Shown: positions 9,852-16,992 of the stretch, piece by piece
Numbering within the stretch: position 1 is the first letter of the stretch
Layout: every line of letters starts with the position of its first letter
NCBI GenBank assembly: GCA_903869675.1
Contig: CAIQAB010000010.1
Coordinates: 35,606 to 99,605, forward strand
Direction of reading: 5' to 3'
Origin: an uncultured Verrucomicrobiota bacterium
GTDB lineage: Bacteria; Verrucomicrobiota; Verrucomicrobiia; Opitutales; Opitutaceae
DNA length: 64,000 bases
Made by a program: the position numbers and the translations under genes
The notes under the pieces: model-generated
Database searches by the model: none
Told to the model about the DNA's origin: nothing
Seen by the model: only the letters and a program-made list of their open reading frames with translations

Positions 9852-10203
9852 CGGCGGCAAGGTGGGGGCCGGACAGGACGGCGCAAGCCCGTTGGGCGAA
9901 CTCGCCTCTAGGCGATGGTTTTTCCAGGGCGCTTTTAGCGGGCGGCGGCTTCGTCCGGAGGGGGCTCCGGAACGCGAGCCAGCCCCGAGGTTCGCTGGGT
10001 TGGGGCCTGCGGGGGCAGCAAGGGCAGGCCGGCTTAAAACAAGAGCGGGGCGAACGGGTGGCTGGGTTGTTTTCGCATCTGTTTTAGTCCCAGTTGCAAG
10101 GGAGTATAGATAGGTGCGTATTTGCTGCTGAGGGTGGACAAATCCTTGCGCCCGGAGTTGCGCCGGACGTCGGAGTTATTACCTGTCATCTGTTTATTCG
10201 TCC
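9852..10203. other. Gene-free 352-base region with several hairpins
   Basis: No credible coding frame. Hairpins seen: TCGCC/GGCGA at 9902-9915 followed by TGGTTTTT (weakly terminator-like on +), TCCGGAG/CTCCGGA at 9954-9971 with a GGGG loop, and a 7-bp GGCCTGC/GCAGGCC stem around 10006-10034. High GC makes such hairpins common, so support for an RNA is weak. It must hold the promoters of the divergent U32 and polyprenyl synthase genes, but I could not pick out a -35/-10 pair with good spacing. Confidence 0.4.
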
Positions 10204-11223
10204 ATGACCGTTCCTGCGTCCACCTCTTCCGTTGTTTCTTCCCGAGATTTTGCCGGTATTTTTTCCCAAGTGGCTCCGCACATGGCGGCGTTGGACCGCT
10301 TTCTTCATGAGCAGTTGGATTCCTTTGAGCCGGAGATCCGGGCGATGGCGGACTATTGCATCGATACCTCAGGCAAACGCATCCGCCCGGCGCTGGTTTT
10401 CTTCAGCGGATGGTCTGAAGCCAAGGTCCCCGCCCCCGGGCTAGTGAAGGTGGCGGCGGTGGTAGAGCTCGTCCACCTCGCGACCCTCGTGCATGACGAC
10501 ATCATGGACGAGGCGGATGTGCGTCGTGGGCGGCCGACGGCAGCGCGCAAATACGGTGCGGCGGCGGCGGTTTTGCTAGGGGATGCGCTCTTCGCCCATG
10601 CCCTGCACCTCGCCTCGCTCTTTCCCACCACCGAGGTGTGTCGGGCGGTGAGCGAATCGACTCGCAAGGTTTGCGCGGGCGAGATCGTGCAGACAATGCG
10701 CCGGCGGACGGTGGGTATCACGCGAGCGGATTACGACCGGGTGATTGATCTCAAGACGGCGGAGCTTTTTCGCGTCTCCTGTGCGCTGGGGGCGAGGCTG
10801 GGCGGGTATCCCGAGGCATTTGTGAACGCGGCGGCGCGCTTTGGCCGGCACCTCGGCATTGCTTACCAGATCTACGACGATCTGGCGGATTTTTTTGGGC
10901 GGGAGCAGCGAATCGGCAAAACCCTCGGCACGGATCTGGCGAGCGGCAAGCTGACCCTGCCTTTGCTATTTTTGCGTGACCGTCTGCCCCCGGATCAACG
11001 GGCGGCTTTGGAGGCCGAGTTGGAGGGGCGCGTTGCGCCGCGCCTTGAGCAACGGTTGGTCGAGATGGGGGAACACGGGGTATTTTTAGCGGTGACGGGC
11101 GAAATTGAGGCTCAGTTGGTTCGCGCGGAGGCCGCGCTTCTTGAGCATCCGGACCTGGCGCCGGCGGGGCATCTCGCGGCCTTGCCGCTGGTCTTGCGGG
11201 CGCAGGTAGCGGCGCTGGGCTGA
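10204..11223 (+). CDS. Trans-polyprenyl diphosphate synthase (IspB type)
   Basis: Chain-elongating prenyltransferase that condenses isopentenyl diphosphate onto an allylic diphosphate, probably making the side chain of menaquinone or ubiquinone. Both Asp-rich metal-binding motifs are present: HDDIMDEADVRRG (DDxxD) and IYDDLADFFG (DDxxD). The basic motif GKRIRPALV sits near residue 57, and TLGTDLASGKLTLPLLFL is typical of long-chain synthases. The length (339 aa) is normal. It stands alone, with a sigma factor gene 37 bases downstream on the same strand. Product chain length cannot be read from the sequence by eye. Confidence 0.9.
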   Translation: MTVPASTSSVVSSRDFAGIFSQVAPHMAALDRFLHEQLDSFEPEIRAMADYCIDTSGKRIRPALVFFSGWSEAKVPAPGLVKVAAVVELVHLATLVHDDIMDEADVRRGRPTAARKYGAAAAVLLGDALFAHALHLASLFPTTEVCRAVSESTRKVCAGEIVQTMRRRTVGITRADYDRVIDLKTAELFRVSCALGARLGGYPEAFVNAAARFGRHLGIAYQIYDDLADFFGREQRIGKTLGTDLASGKLTLPLLFLRDRLPPDQRAALEAELEGRVAPRLEQRLVEMGEHGVFLAVTGEIEAQLVRAEAALLEHPDLAPAGHLAALPLVLRAQVAALG

Positions 11224-11260
11224 AGCACCCGCGCCGGCACGCATCGCGCAGAGGGTTGCC

Positions 11261-11935
11261 ATGGCGGGCGGCGTTTGTATTGTATCCCAGCCTAATATGC
11301 TCAGTTCCACCTCAACTCTCGACGCCACCGTGGACGCCGGGGCGGAGCGTCGCCGCGAGGCGGAGGCGGATCGTATTCTGGTTGAACGCGTTCAGGCTGG
11401 GGAGGTGGAGCGCTTCGACCGGCTTGTAGGCAAATACCGCGAACGTATCTGGGCAGTGATCTACCACATGACCTCCAATCGCGAGGATGCCTCCGATTTG
11501 ACGCAGGACGCCTTCATCAAGGCATTCCAGTCGATCAACCGTTTCCAAGGGCAGTCGTCTTTTTTCACTTGGCTCTACCGCATCGCGGTCAACGGGACTT
11601 TGAACCATTTGCAGAAAAACAAGCTCAGGCGGTTTTTCAGCTTGGAGAAAATCCGTGACGAAGAGCCGGTGGCCAACCTGCTCGACCAACTGGCGGATCC
11701 GGGCGATGCCTCCGACCGCCGGGCTTGTCTCTCCGAGCTCCAACAAAAATTGAACGAGGCGATGCAGAAACTGTCTAACAAACATCGCACTGTGGTTACC
11801 CTTTTTGAAATCGACGGCCTTTCGCACGAGGAAATCGCTGAAATTACCGGCACCTCGGTGGGCACCGTTCGCTCCCGTTTGCACTACGCCAAGCAACTCA
11901 TGCAGAGTGATTTAAAGGAATATCTTGGAACATGA
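11261..11935 (+). CDS. ECF RNA polymerase sigma factor (sigma-24/RpoE family)
   Basis: Alternative sigma factor with region 2 (DASDLTQDAFIKAFQSIN, then SSFFTWLYRIAVN) and region 4 (LSNKHRTVVTLFEIDGLS, then EIAEITGTSVGTVRSRLH). The order and spacing are those of ECF sigma factors. The ATG at 11261 is chosen because GAGGG lies 5 bases upstream. The internal ATG at 11297 has no such site but would remove 12 residues of no obvious family content. The stop overlaps the next gene by 4 bases (ATGA), the standard arrangement for a sigma factor and its regulator. Confidence 0.92.
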   Translation: MAGGVCIVSQPNMLSSTSTLDATVDAGAERRREAEADRILVERVQAGEVERFDRLVGKYRERIWAVIYHMTSNREDASDLTQDAFIKAFQSINRFQGQSSFFTWLYRIAVNGTLNHLQKNKLRRFFSLEKIRDEEPVANLLDQLADPGDASDRRACLSELQQKLNEAMQKLSNKHRTVVTLFEIDGLSHEEIAEITGTSVGTVRSRLHYAKQLMQSDLKEYLGT

Positions 11936-12792
11936 GTGATCCCATGAAAACCCGCACTAAGCCCACCCTGGATGATCTCTTCGCCGTGAAACGGGCGGAG
12001 CGCCCGGATGAATCTTTTTGGAACGACTTCGAGCGCGGGCTCAGGCAAAAACAGCTTGCGGCGATCGTGTTGCCTCGCCCGTGGTGGCACGCGCCGAGTC
12101 TTTGGGCGCGCAAGGCTGCGCCCTATGGCGGTTTCGCGGCGGCGGCAGCGGCGCTGGCCTTGGCTTTTGCCACGCTTCGGTCCCCGGTGGCGGTTGAAGG
12201 CCGTTTGACTTCGCTTCGTCCGGCTGTCTCCGCGCAAGCGGCTTCGGCGCCAGCAGTCAAAGGCGCTATGCTTAGCCAGGAAGTCTCCCCGTCCGCGACG
12301 GGTGTGAATGCCTCCGCGGCCGTCGAAGTGGCTGCAGCGGCCATGGCTGTTGGAGTATCACCCGATACGGCGCCCGCATTGGCGGCAGCCGATGACGGGG
12401 TCGCGGTCACTCCGGCTGAGTCCGGGAAAAGTTTGAACCCGACCGCGGCGACGCTGGCCCAGACGGTGACGGCCCCTGCAGCAGCCGATCCCCTCTTTGT
12501 GGCCGAGCCGGTGGTGGCCGAGCCTTTGGCGCTGATGCCGGAGGCTTCCCTCGCGGATGCCCCCTTGCCGGCGACTTTGGCGGATGGCGTGGTCATCGAG
12601 CCGCCGGCGGTTATACATACGCGGCATGATCGCCTCTTGGCCAAAGCCTTGGAGGAAACGCCGGGTGAGGAAGACCGTTCGTTGTCCCAAGTTCGCGAAC
12701 GAGTGGTGCACCGTCTGGCCGACGGCGAAGAACTCTACGCTTCGATTACACGGTTAGGCCTGAGCGGTGACCGGCTTTCCCTGAAGTTCTGA
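11932..12792 (+). CDS. Putative membrane anti-sigma factor
   Basis: Unrecognised 286-residue protein, translationally coupled to the ECF sigma gene. The N-terminal ~55 residues are charged and contain DESFWNDFERGLRQKQL, an amphipathic stretch that could clamp a sigma factor. One transmembrane segment (about residues 62-80, Ala/Leu-rich) follows, then a long low-complexity Ala/Val/Pro region of about 130 residues likely outside the membrane. A more ordered C-terminus (LSQVRERVVHRLADGEELYA) ends the protein. Topology and coupling fit a transmembrane anti-sigma factor. No ZAS zinc motif (HxxxCxxC) is present. The role is inferred from position. Confidence 0.6.
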   Translation: MSDPMKTRTKPTLDDLFAVKRAERPDESFWNDFERGLRQKQLAAIVLPRPWWHAPSLWARKAAPYGGFAAAAAALALAFATLRSPVAVEGRLTSLRPAVSAQAASAPAVKGAMLSQEVSPSATGVNASAAVEVAAAAMAVGVSPDTAPALAAADDGVAVTPAESGKSLNPTAATLAQTVTAPAAADPLFVAEPVVAEPLALMPEASLADAPLPATLADGVVIEPPAVIHTRHDRLLAKALEETPGEEDRSLSQVRERVVHRLADGEELYASITRLGLSGDRLSLKF

Positions 12793-12823
12793 GCCGGGCT
12801 GGCTGGACGCGGGTCTGGCTTTT
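12792..12823 (+). terminator. Weak terminator-like hairpin after the sigma/anti-sigma pair
   Basis: AGCCGGGC (12792-12799) can pair with GTCTGGCT (12813-12820) using two G-U pairs, followed by a short TTTT. It lies between convergent genes, immediately after the anti-sigma stop. Confidence 0.4.
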
Positions 12824-12988
12824 AGTCGGGGGGAGACGGGCTAAAGGTGGAGTCCGGCAGCGCGAGCGGGTTGGGCCATGTCTCGCGCTCGAACAGGAAC
12901 CCTGCAACCGGGCCAAGCACGATACCGCAACGCCGCGGGTGGCGAGCGGTGGTGCGCGTTCAGCCCGGTCCGGGCGTGGTGGGCGGGA

Positions 12989-15616
12989 TTACTCCGCGCG
13001 CAACTCGAGGCGGGCGGAGGGCAGGCCTTCGGACCGCACCGTGACGGTGAGCGGGCCGGGGGCGCCAGACCGGCCGCGCACCATGGCGAGGGCGAGGCCG
13101 TTGAAGGTTTTGCGTTCGGGGGATTGGAAGGATTCGAAGCTGGTGGCGTCGCCGTTGTCGGTCGCGATCACATCGCCGGGGCCCTCCACGGAGAAAACGA
13201 GGGGGATTTTGGCGCGGGGCACGGGCACGCCGGCGGCGTCCACTACCTGGGCGGTGACGAAGGCTAGATCGCGTCCTTCGGCGCGGACAATGGGGGCTTC
13301 GGCGCTCAGGCGCAGGGCGGCGGCGGGCCCGGCGGTGCGGCGTGTATCCTCGGCCCAGCGGGCGCCGTTTTTGTAGGCGACGGCACGGAGTTCGCCGGGC
13401 TGGTAGACGATGTCGTTCCAGCGCAGGCGGTATTCGCCGGGGCCGCGTTTTTTCCGGCCTAACGACACGCCGTTCAGGAATAATTCGGCTTCGTCGCCGG
13501 ACGTGTAGAGGTGGACGGGTGTGACTTGCCCTTCTCGGCCGGGCCAGGACCAATGCGGGAGCAGGTGCGCCATGGGCAACTCGGGGCGCCAGCGGGCCTG
13601 GTAGGAGTAATAGCGGTCCTTGGGGAAGCCTGCGAGGTCGACGATGCCGAAGTAGCTGGAGCGGGAGGGCACGCGGATCTTGCCCAACGAAGCGAGTTCG
13701 GCGGCGGCGCGCTCGCGGGCGGCGGGGTCGGTGTAGTTGAGCAGGTTGGTGGCGTCGTCGTTGTAGGGGGTGGGCTCGCCAAGGTAGTCGAAGCCGGTCC
13801 AGACGAACTCCCCCAGGACGAAGGGATTTTTATCTTGGCCGGCGAATTCCCGGTCGGGTGGGGTGGCCCAGCGCGGGGCGCTCAGGTCGTAGCTGCTCAC
13901 TTGAAAATCCGCCTGGCCGGCCGATTGATCATCAACGACGGGGAAAACGTATTCGCCGCGCGAGCTGATGGTGGAGGCGGTCTCGCTGCCCAAAACCGGC
14001 TGGCGGGGATGGCGGGCATGGAAGACGGGGTATTCTTCCGGCTTGTAGTTGTAGCCGACGATATCCACCGCCGTATTGAAGCCATTGTAGCCGGACCAGG
14101 TGTGGTTGAAGCCGGCGGTGATGGGACGGGTGCGATCTTCCTCGCGGACGAGGCCGGCGAGGCGGGTGGCGAGTTTCCAGCCGACGGAGTTGTGTTGCTC
14201 CACGATCTCGTTGCCGATGCTCCACATGACCACCGACGGGTGATTGCGGTCACGGCGGACCATGGCGCGCAGGTCGGCCTCGTGCCACCAGGGGAAATCG
14301 AGCGAGTAGTCATTTTTTACCTTGGCCATGGCCCAGGCGTCGAAGGATTCCACCATGACGACAAGGCCGAGGCGGTCGCAGAGGTCGAGGAGCTCGGGGG
14401 CAGGGGGATTGTGCGAGGTGCGGATGGCATTGACGCCCATCTCGCGGAGGATGCGGAGCTGTCGGGCGAGGGCGGATACGTTGACGGCCGCGCCGAGGGC
14501 GCCGAGGTCGTGGTGCTGGCAGACGCCGTTGAGTTTCAGCACTTCGCCGTTCAGGATGAGGCCTCGTTGGGGGTCGACGGCGAGGGAGCGGATACCGAAG
14601 GGGGTTTCCACCTGGTCGATCACGGCGCCATCGCGCGAGATGGTGGTGATGGCGACGTAGCGATGGGGTGCGCCGGGGCGCCAGAGCCGGGGCGATTCCA
14701 CGCGCAGGCAGAAGCTGGTCTGGCGCGGCAGGCCGGGCTTGACCTCCAAGTCTTGCGGTTGGGCGCGTGAGACCGGCTCGACGGCGGGATGCCCGTCGCT
14801 GTCGAGAGCGTGGAGGGCGACGGATGCGCTCAGGCGTTTGGCGGCCTCGGCACCGTGGTTTTCCAGTTCGATCCGCACATCGACGATGGCAGATTCGGCG
14901 GATACCGCGGGAGTCGTGATGAACACGCCCCAAGTCGCGATGTGGACCGGAGCGGTTTTGACCAAGCGGACGTGACGGTAGAGGCCGCCGCCGGGATACC
15001 AGCGCGAGGAATCGGGCGGGTTGTCGAGGCGGATGGCGAGGGTGTTGTCGGCGCCGGGCCGGGCGTAGGGGGTGAGGTCAAGGGAGAAGGACGAGTAGCC
15101 GTAGGGCCAGCCGCCGACGAACCGGCCGTTCAACCACACGGCGGAATGGGACATGGCGCCGTCGATCTCGAGGGCTAGCCGAGTCCCGGGTGCGGAGGTG
15201 GGCAGCGCGAAGGTTTTCCGATACCATCCGGTGCCATGCCAGGGGAGTTTGCCGGTCTCGCCGGGCAGATTTTGGTCGAAGGGGCCTTCGATACCCCAGT
15301 CGTGGGGCAGGTCGAGCGAGCGCCAGCTGGAGTCGTCGTAGCCGGGTTGGATGCAGGCGAGGGCTGAGCCGGGCTCGGCGCCTTCGGGGCGAATGCGGGG
15401 AGCGGGGAGGTAGTTGGAGAATGCATTGGTCTGCGGCAACAGCCAGGGGCGCAGGGCCTCGCGGGACAGGTCGGTGCCCACGGGTTCGGGGTCGTGGCGG
15501 TGGAAGCGCCAGCCGGAGTCGAGGGCGAGGCTCTCTCTTGGGGAGGCGGCATCGGCGAAAGCAGACGCGGTTGCGCACACAAGGAACAGGCAGGCGGTGA
15601 AGGGATTGAAGCGCAT
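12989..15616 (-). CDS. Secreted GH2 beta-galactosidase
   Basis: Glycoside hydrolase family 2 enzyme, probably removing beta-galactosyl side chains from pectin in the periplasm or outside. The ATG at 15616 opens a clear signal peptide (MRFNPFTACLFLVCATASAFA); the open frame further upstream has no family content. Domain order: sugar-binding jelly roll (about 20-200, with LPHDWGIEGPFDQ), Ig-like domain, then a TIM barrel. The predicted acid/base is Glu470 in MWSIGNEIVE and the nucleophile is Glu545 in VLGSETAST. C-terminal DUF4982-like and Ig-like domains complete the usual LacZ-like secreted form. The neighbours (esterase, exolyase, RhaM) point to rhamnogalacturonan-I galactan as substrate. 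Confidence 0.88.
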   Translation of the reverse strand: MRFNPFTACLFLVCATASAFADAASPRESLALDSGWRFHRHDPEPVGTDLSREALRPWLLPQTNAFSNYLPAPRIRPEGAEPGSALACIQPGYDDSSWRSLDLPHDWGIEGPFDQNLPGETGKLPWHGTGWYRKTFALPTSAPGTRLALEIDGAMSHSAVWLNGRFVGGWPYGYSSFSLDLTPYARPGADNTLAIRLDNPPDSSRWYPGGGLYRHVRLVKTAPVHIATWGVFITTPAVSAESAIVDVRIELENHGAEAAKRLSASVALHALDSDGHPAVEPVSRAQPQDLEVKPGLPRQTSFCLRVESPRLWRPGAPHRYVAITTISRDGAVIDQVETPFGIRSLAVDPQRGLILNGEVLKLNGVCQHHDLGALGAAVNVSALARQLRILREMGVNAIRTSHNPPAPELLDLCDRLGLVVMVESFDAWAMAKVKNDYSLDFPWWHEADLRAMVRRDRNHPSVVMWSIGNEIVEQHNSVGWKLATRLAGLVREEDRTRPITAGFNHTWSGYNGFNTAVDIVGYNYKPEEYPVFHARHPRQPVLGSETASTISSRGEYVFPVVDDQSAGQADFQVSSYDLSAPRWATPPDREFAGQDKNPFVLGEFVWTGFDYLGEPTPYNDDATNLLNYTDPAARERAAAELASLGKIRVPSRSSYFGIVDLAGFPKDRYYSYQARWRPELPMAHLLPHWSWPGREGQVTPVHLYTSGDEAELFLNGVSLGRKKRGPGEYRLRWNDIVYQPGELRAVAYKNGARWAEDTRRTAGPAAALRLSAEAPIVRAEGRDLAFVTAQVVDAAGVPVPRAKIPLVFSVEGPGDVIATDNGDATSFESFQSPERKTFNGLALAMVRGRSGAPGPLTVTVRSEGLPSARLELRAE

Positions 15617-15644
15617 GGTGGTATCGGAAGAGGGTGGTGGGTAT

Positions 15645-16985
15645 TTAGTGTCCGTCCCCGTCGGGGATACGGACTTCGGTGGCGGGAGGGCTAGGGGGCA
15701 AGGCGAAGCTGGCCGGCGGCGAAGGCCAGTCCGGGTTGTAGCTCGAAATATCCGGGCCAAGACGCAGGGCGAGGGCAGGGATTTCGGCGCGGATGCCTTC
15801 CACGATGCAGCGGGCCAGGGAATAGGCTCCGTAGGGGCTGAAATGGGTGTCGTCCTTCACGTCCTTGTCTTGCCCGGGATAGGCGCCGCCCGCGAAGTGA
15901 ACAAAGGCCAGCTTTGATTCTTCCGGGCCCAGGGCGGTGAGCAGGCGGCGGCTCATTTCATGGAGGTCGATCAGGGGCACGTGTTGTTCCCTGGCTACTT
16001 GCCGGACCGCGACGGGGTAGTCGCCGAGGGTGTCGATCAGGATCCCGCGATCGAAGCGGCGGCGATACATCGACGTGACGAGGACGGGTTCGCCGCCCTG
16101 GGCACGAATCACGCGGATGTAGCTGCGCAGGTCGTCAGCGTAGGTGGTAAAGGGGCCCACGCCTTCGCCTTTTTCCTTCATATCATTATGACCGAATTGG
16201 ATGAAAACGTAGTCGCCTGCCTTTAGCGTGGAGAGGATTTTTTCGAGGCGGTTCGATTTGCGGAACGAGGCAAGGGAGAGGCCGGACTCGGCGTGGTTGG
16301 CGATCGCGACGCCGGCGGGGAAAAACCGCGGGAGCATCTGGCCCCAAGCGGCCCAGGGTTCGCCGGGTTGGTCAGTGACGGTGGAGTCGCCGGCGAGGTA
16401 GATTGTGAGGGCGGCATCATTGCGCTGGATCTCCAGACTGGCGACGGCGGGATGGGCGCCGTTGAACTCTAGGGTTAGGCGTCGATCCCAGTGGGGCACA
16501 CCGTGTTCGCGCGGTTTCAGGCTGACGCTCCGCCCGTCGGGCAAGGCGGGAGTGCGGATGTTGACGGTGAAAGTCCTCGTTTGCACTTCGCCGGCCACGG
16601 TGGTCAGCGACTCGATCATGAGGCGGCGCGTCTCGGCTTTCACGGTGTTCTCGGCAGCGGCGGCGGGGTTCCCAAGGCGGAGGGTGACGTCGTAGTTGCC
16701 CTCGGGCAGGTCGATAGCGAATGAAAATGGACCATTCCCGACCAGCGCGTCCTGCCGGGCCTCGATTGGCGAGGGGGTGGCGGGTATTTTGGCAGCGGTG
16801 ACGCCGGACGCCGAGACAAGGCCATAGCCCCGCGTGGCGGTGTAAAGGGTGTCGGGACTGACGGAGGTCCAGCCTGGGGCGGCGGGGCCGGGGCCGAAAT
16901 CGAAACGCAGTGCCGGGTTGTCGGCGAGGGCGGTGGTGCCGAGTGCGAGGCTCCCGAGGAGGAGGCGGAGGGCGGCGGGTAACAT
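15645..16985 (-). CDS. Secreted rhamnogalacturonan acetylesterase (SGNH/GDSL, CE12-like)
   Basis: SGNH-fold esterase that probably removes acetyl groups from the rhamnogalacturonan backbone before lyase action. The start at 16985 gives a signal peptide (MLPAALRLLLGSLALGTTALA); a start further upstream would overlap the exolyase gene. An N-terminal beta-sandwich (YDVTLRLGNP) precedes the catalytic domain. Block I is LAGDSTVTDQ (nucleophile Ser), the oxyanion Asn is in FGHNDMKEKG, and the Asp/His pair is in DDTHFSPYGA. These match CE12 rhamnogalacturonan acetylesterases. The 28-base gap to the GH2 gene and 7-base gap to the exolyase gene indicate one transcript. Confidence 0.87.
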   Translation of the reverse strand: MLPAALRLLLGSLALGTTALADNPALRFDFGPGPAAPGWTSVSPDTLYTATRGYGLVSASGVTAAKIPATPSPIEARQDALVGNGPFSFAIDLPEGNYDVTLRLGNPAAAAENTVKAETRRLMIESLTTVAGEVQTRTFTVNIRTPALPDGRSVSLKPREHGVPHWDRRLTLEFNGAHPAVASLEIQRNDAALTIYLAGDSTVTDQPGEPWAAWGQMLPRFFPAGVAIANHAESGLSLASFRKSNRLEKILSTLKAGDYVFIQFGHNDMKEKGEGVGPFTTYADDLRSYIRVIRAQGGEPVLVTSMYRRRFDRGILIDTLGDYPVAVRQVAREQHVPLIDLHEMSRRLLTALGPEESKLAFVHFAGGAYPGQDKDVKDDTHFSPYGAYSLARCIVEGIRAEIPALALRLGPDISSYNPDWPSPPASFALPPSPPATEVRIPDGDGH

Positions 16986-16992
16986 CTGCAAC

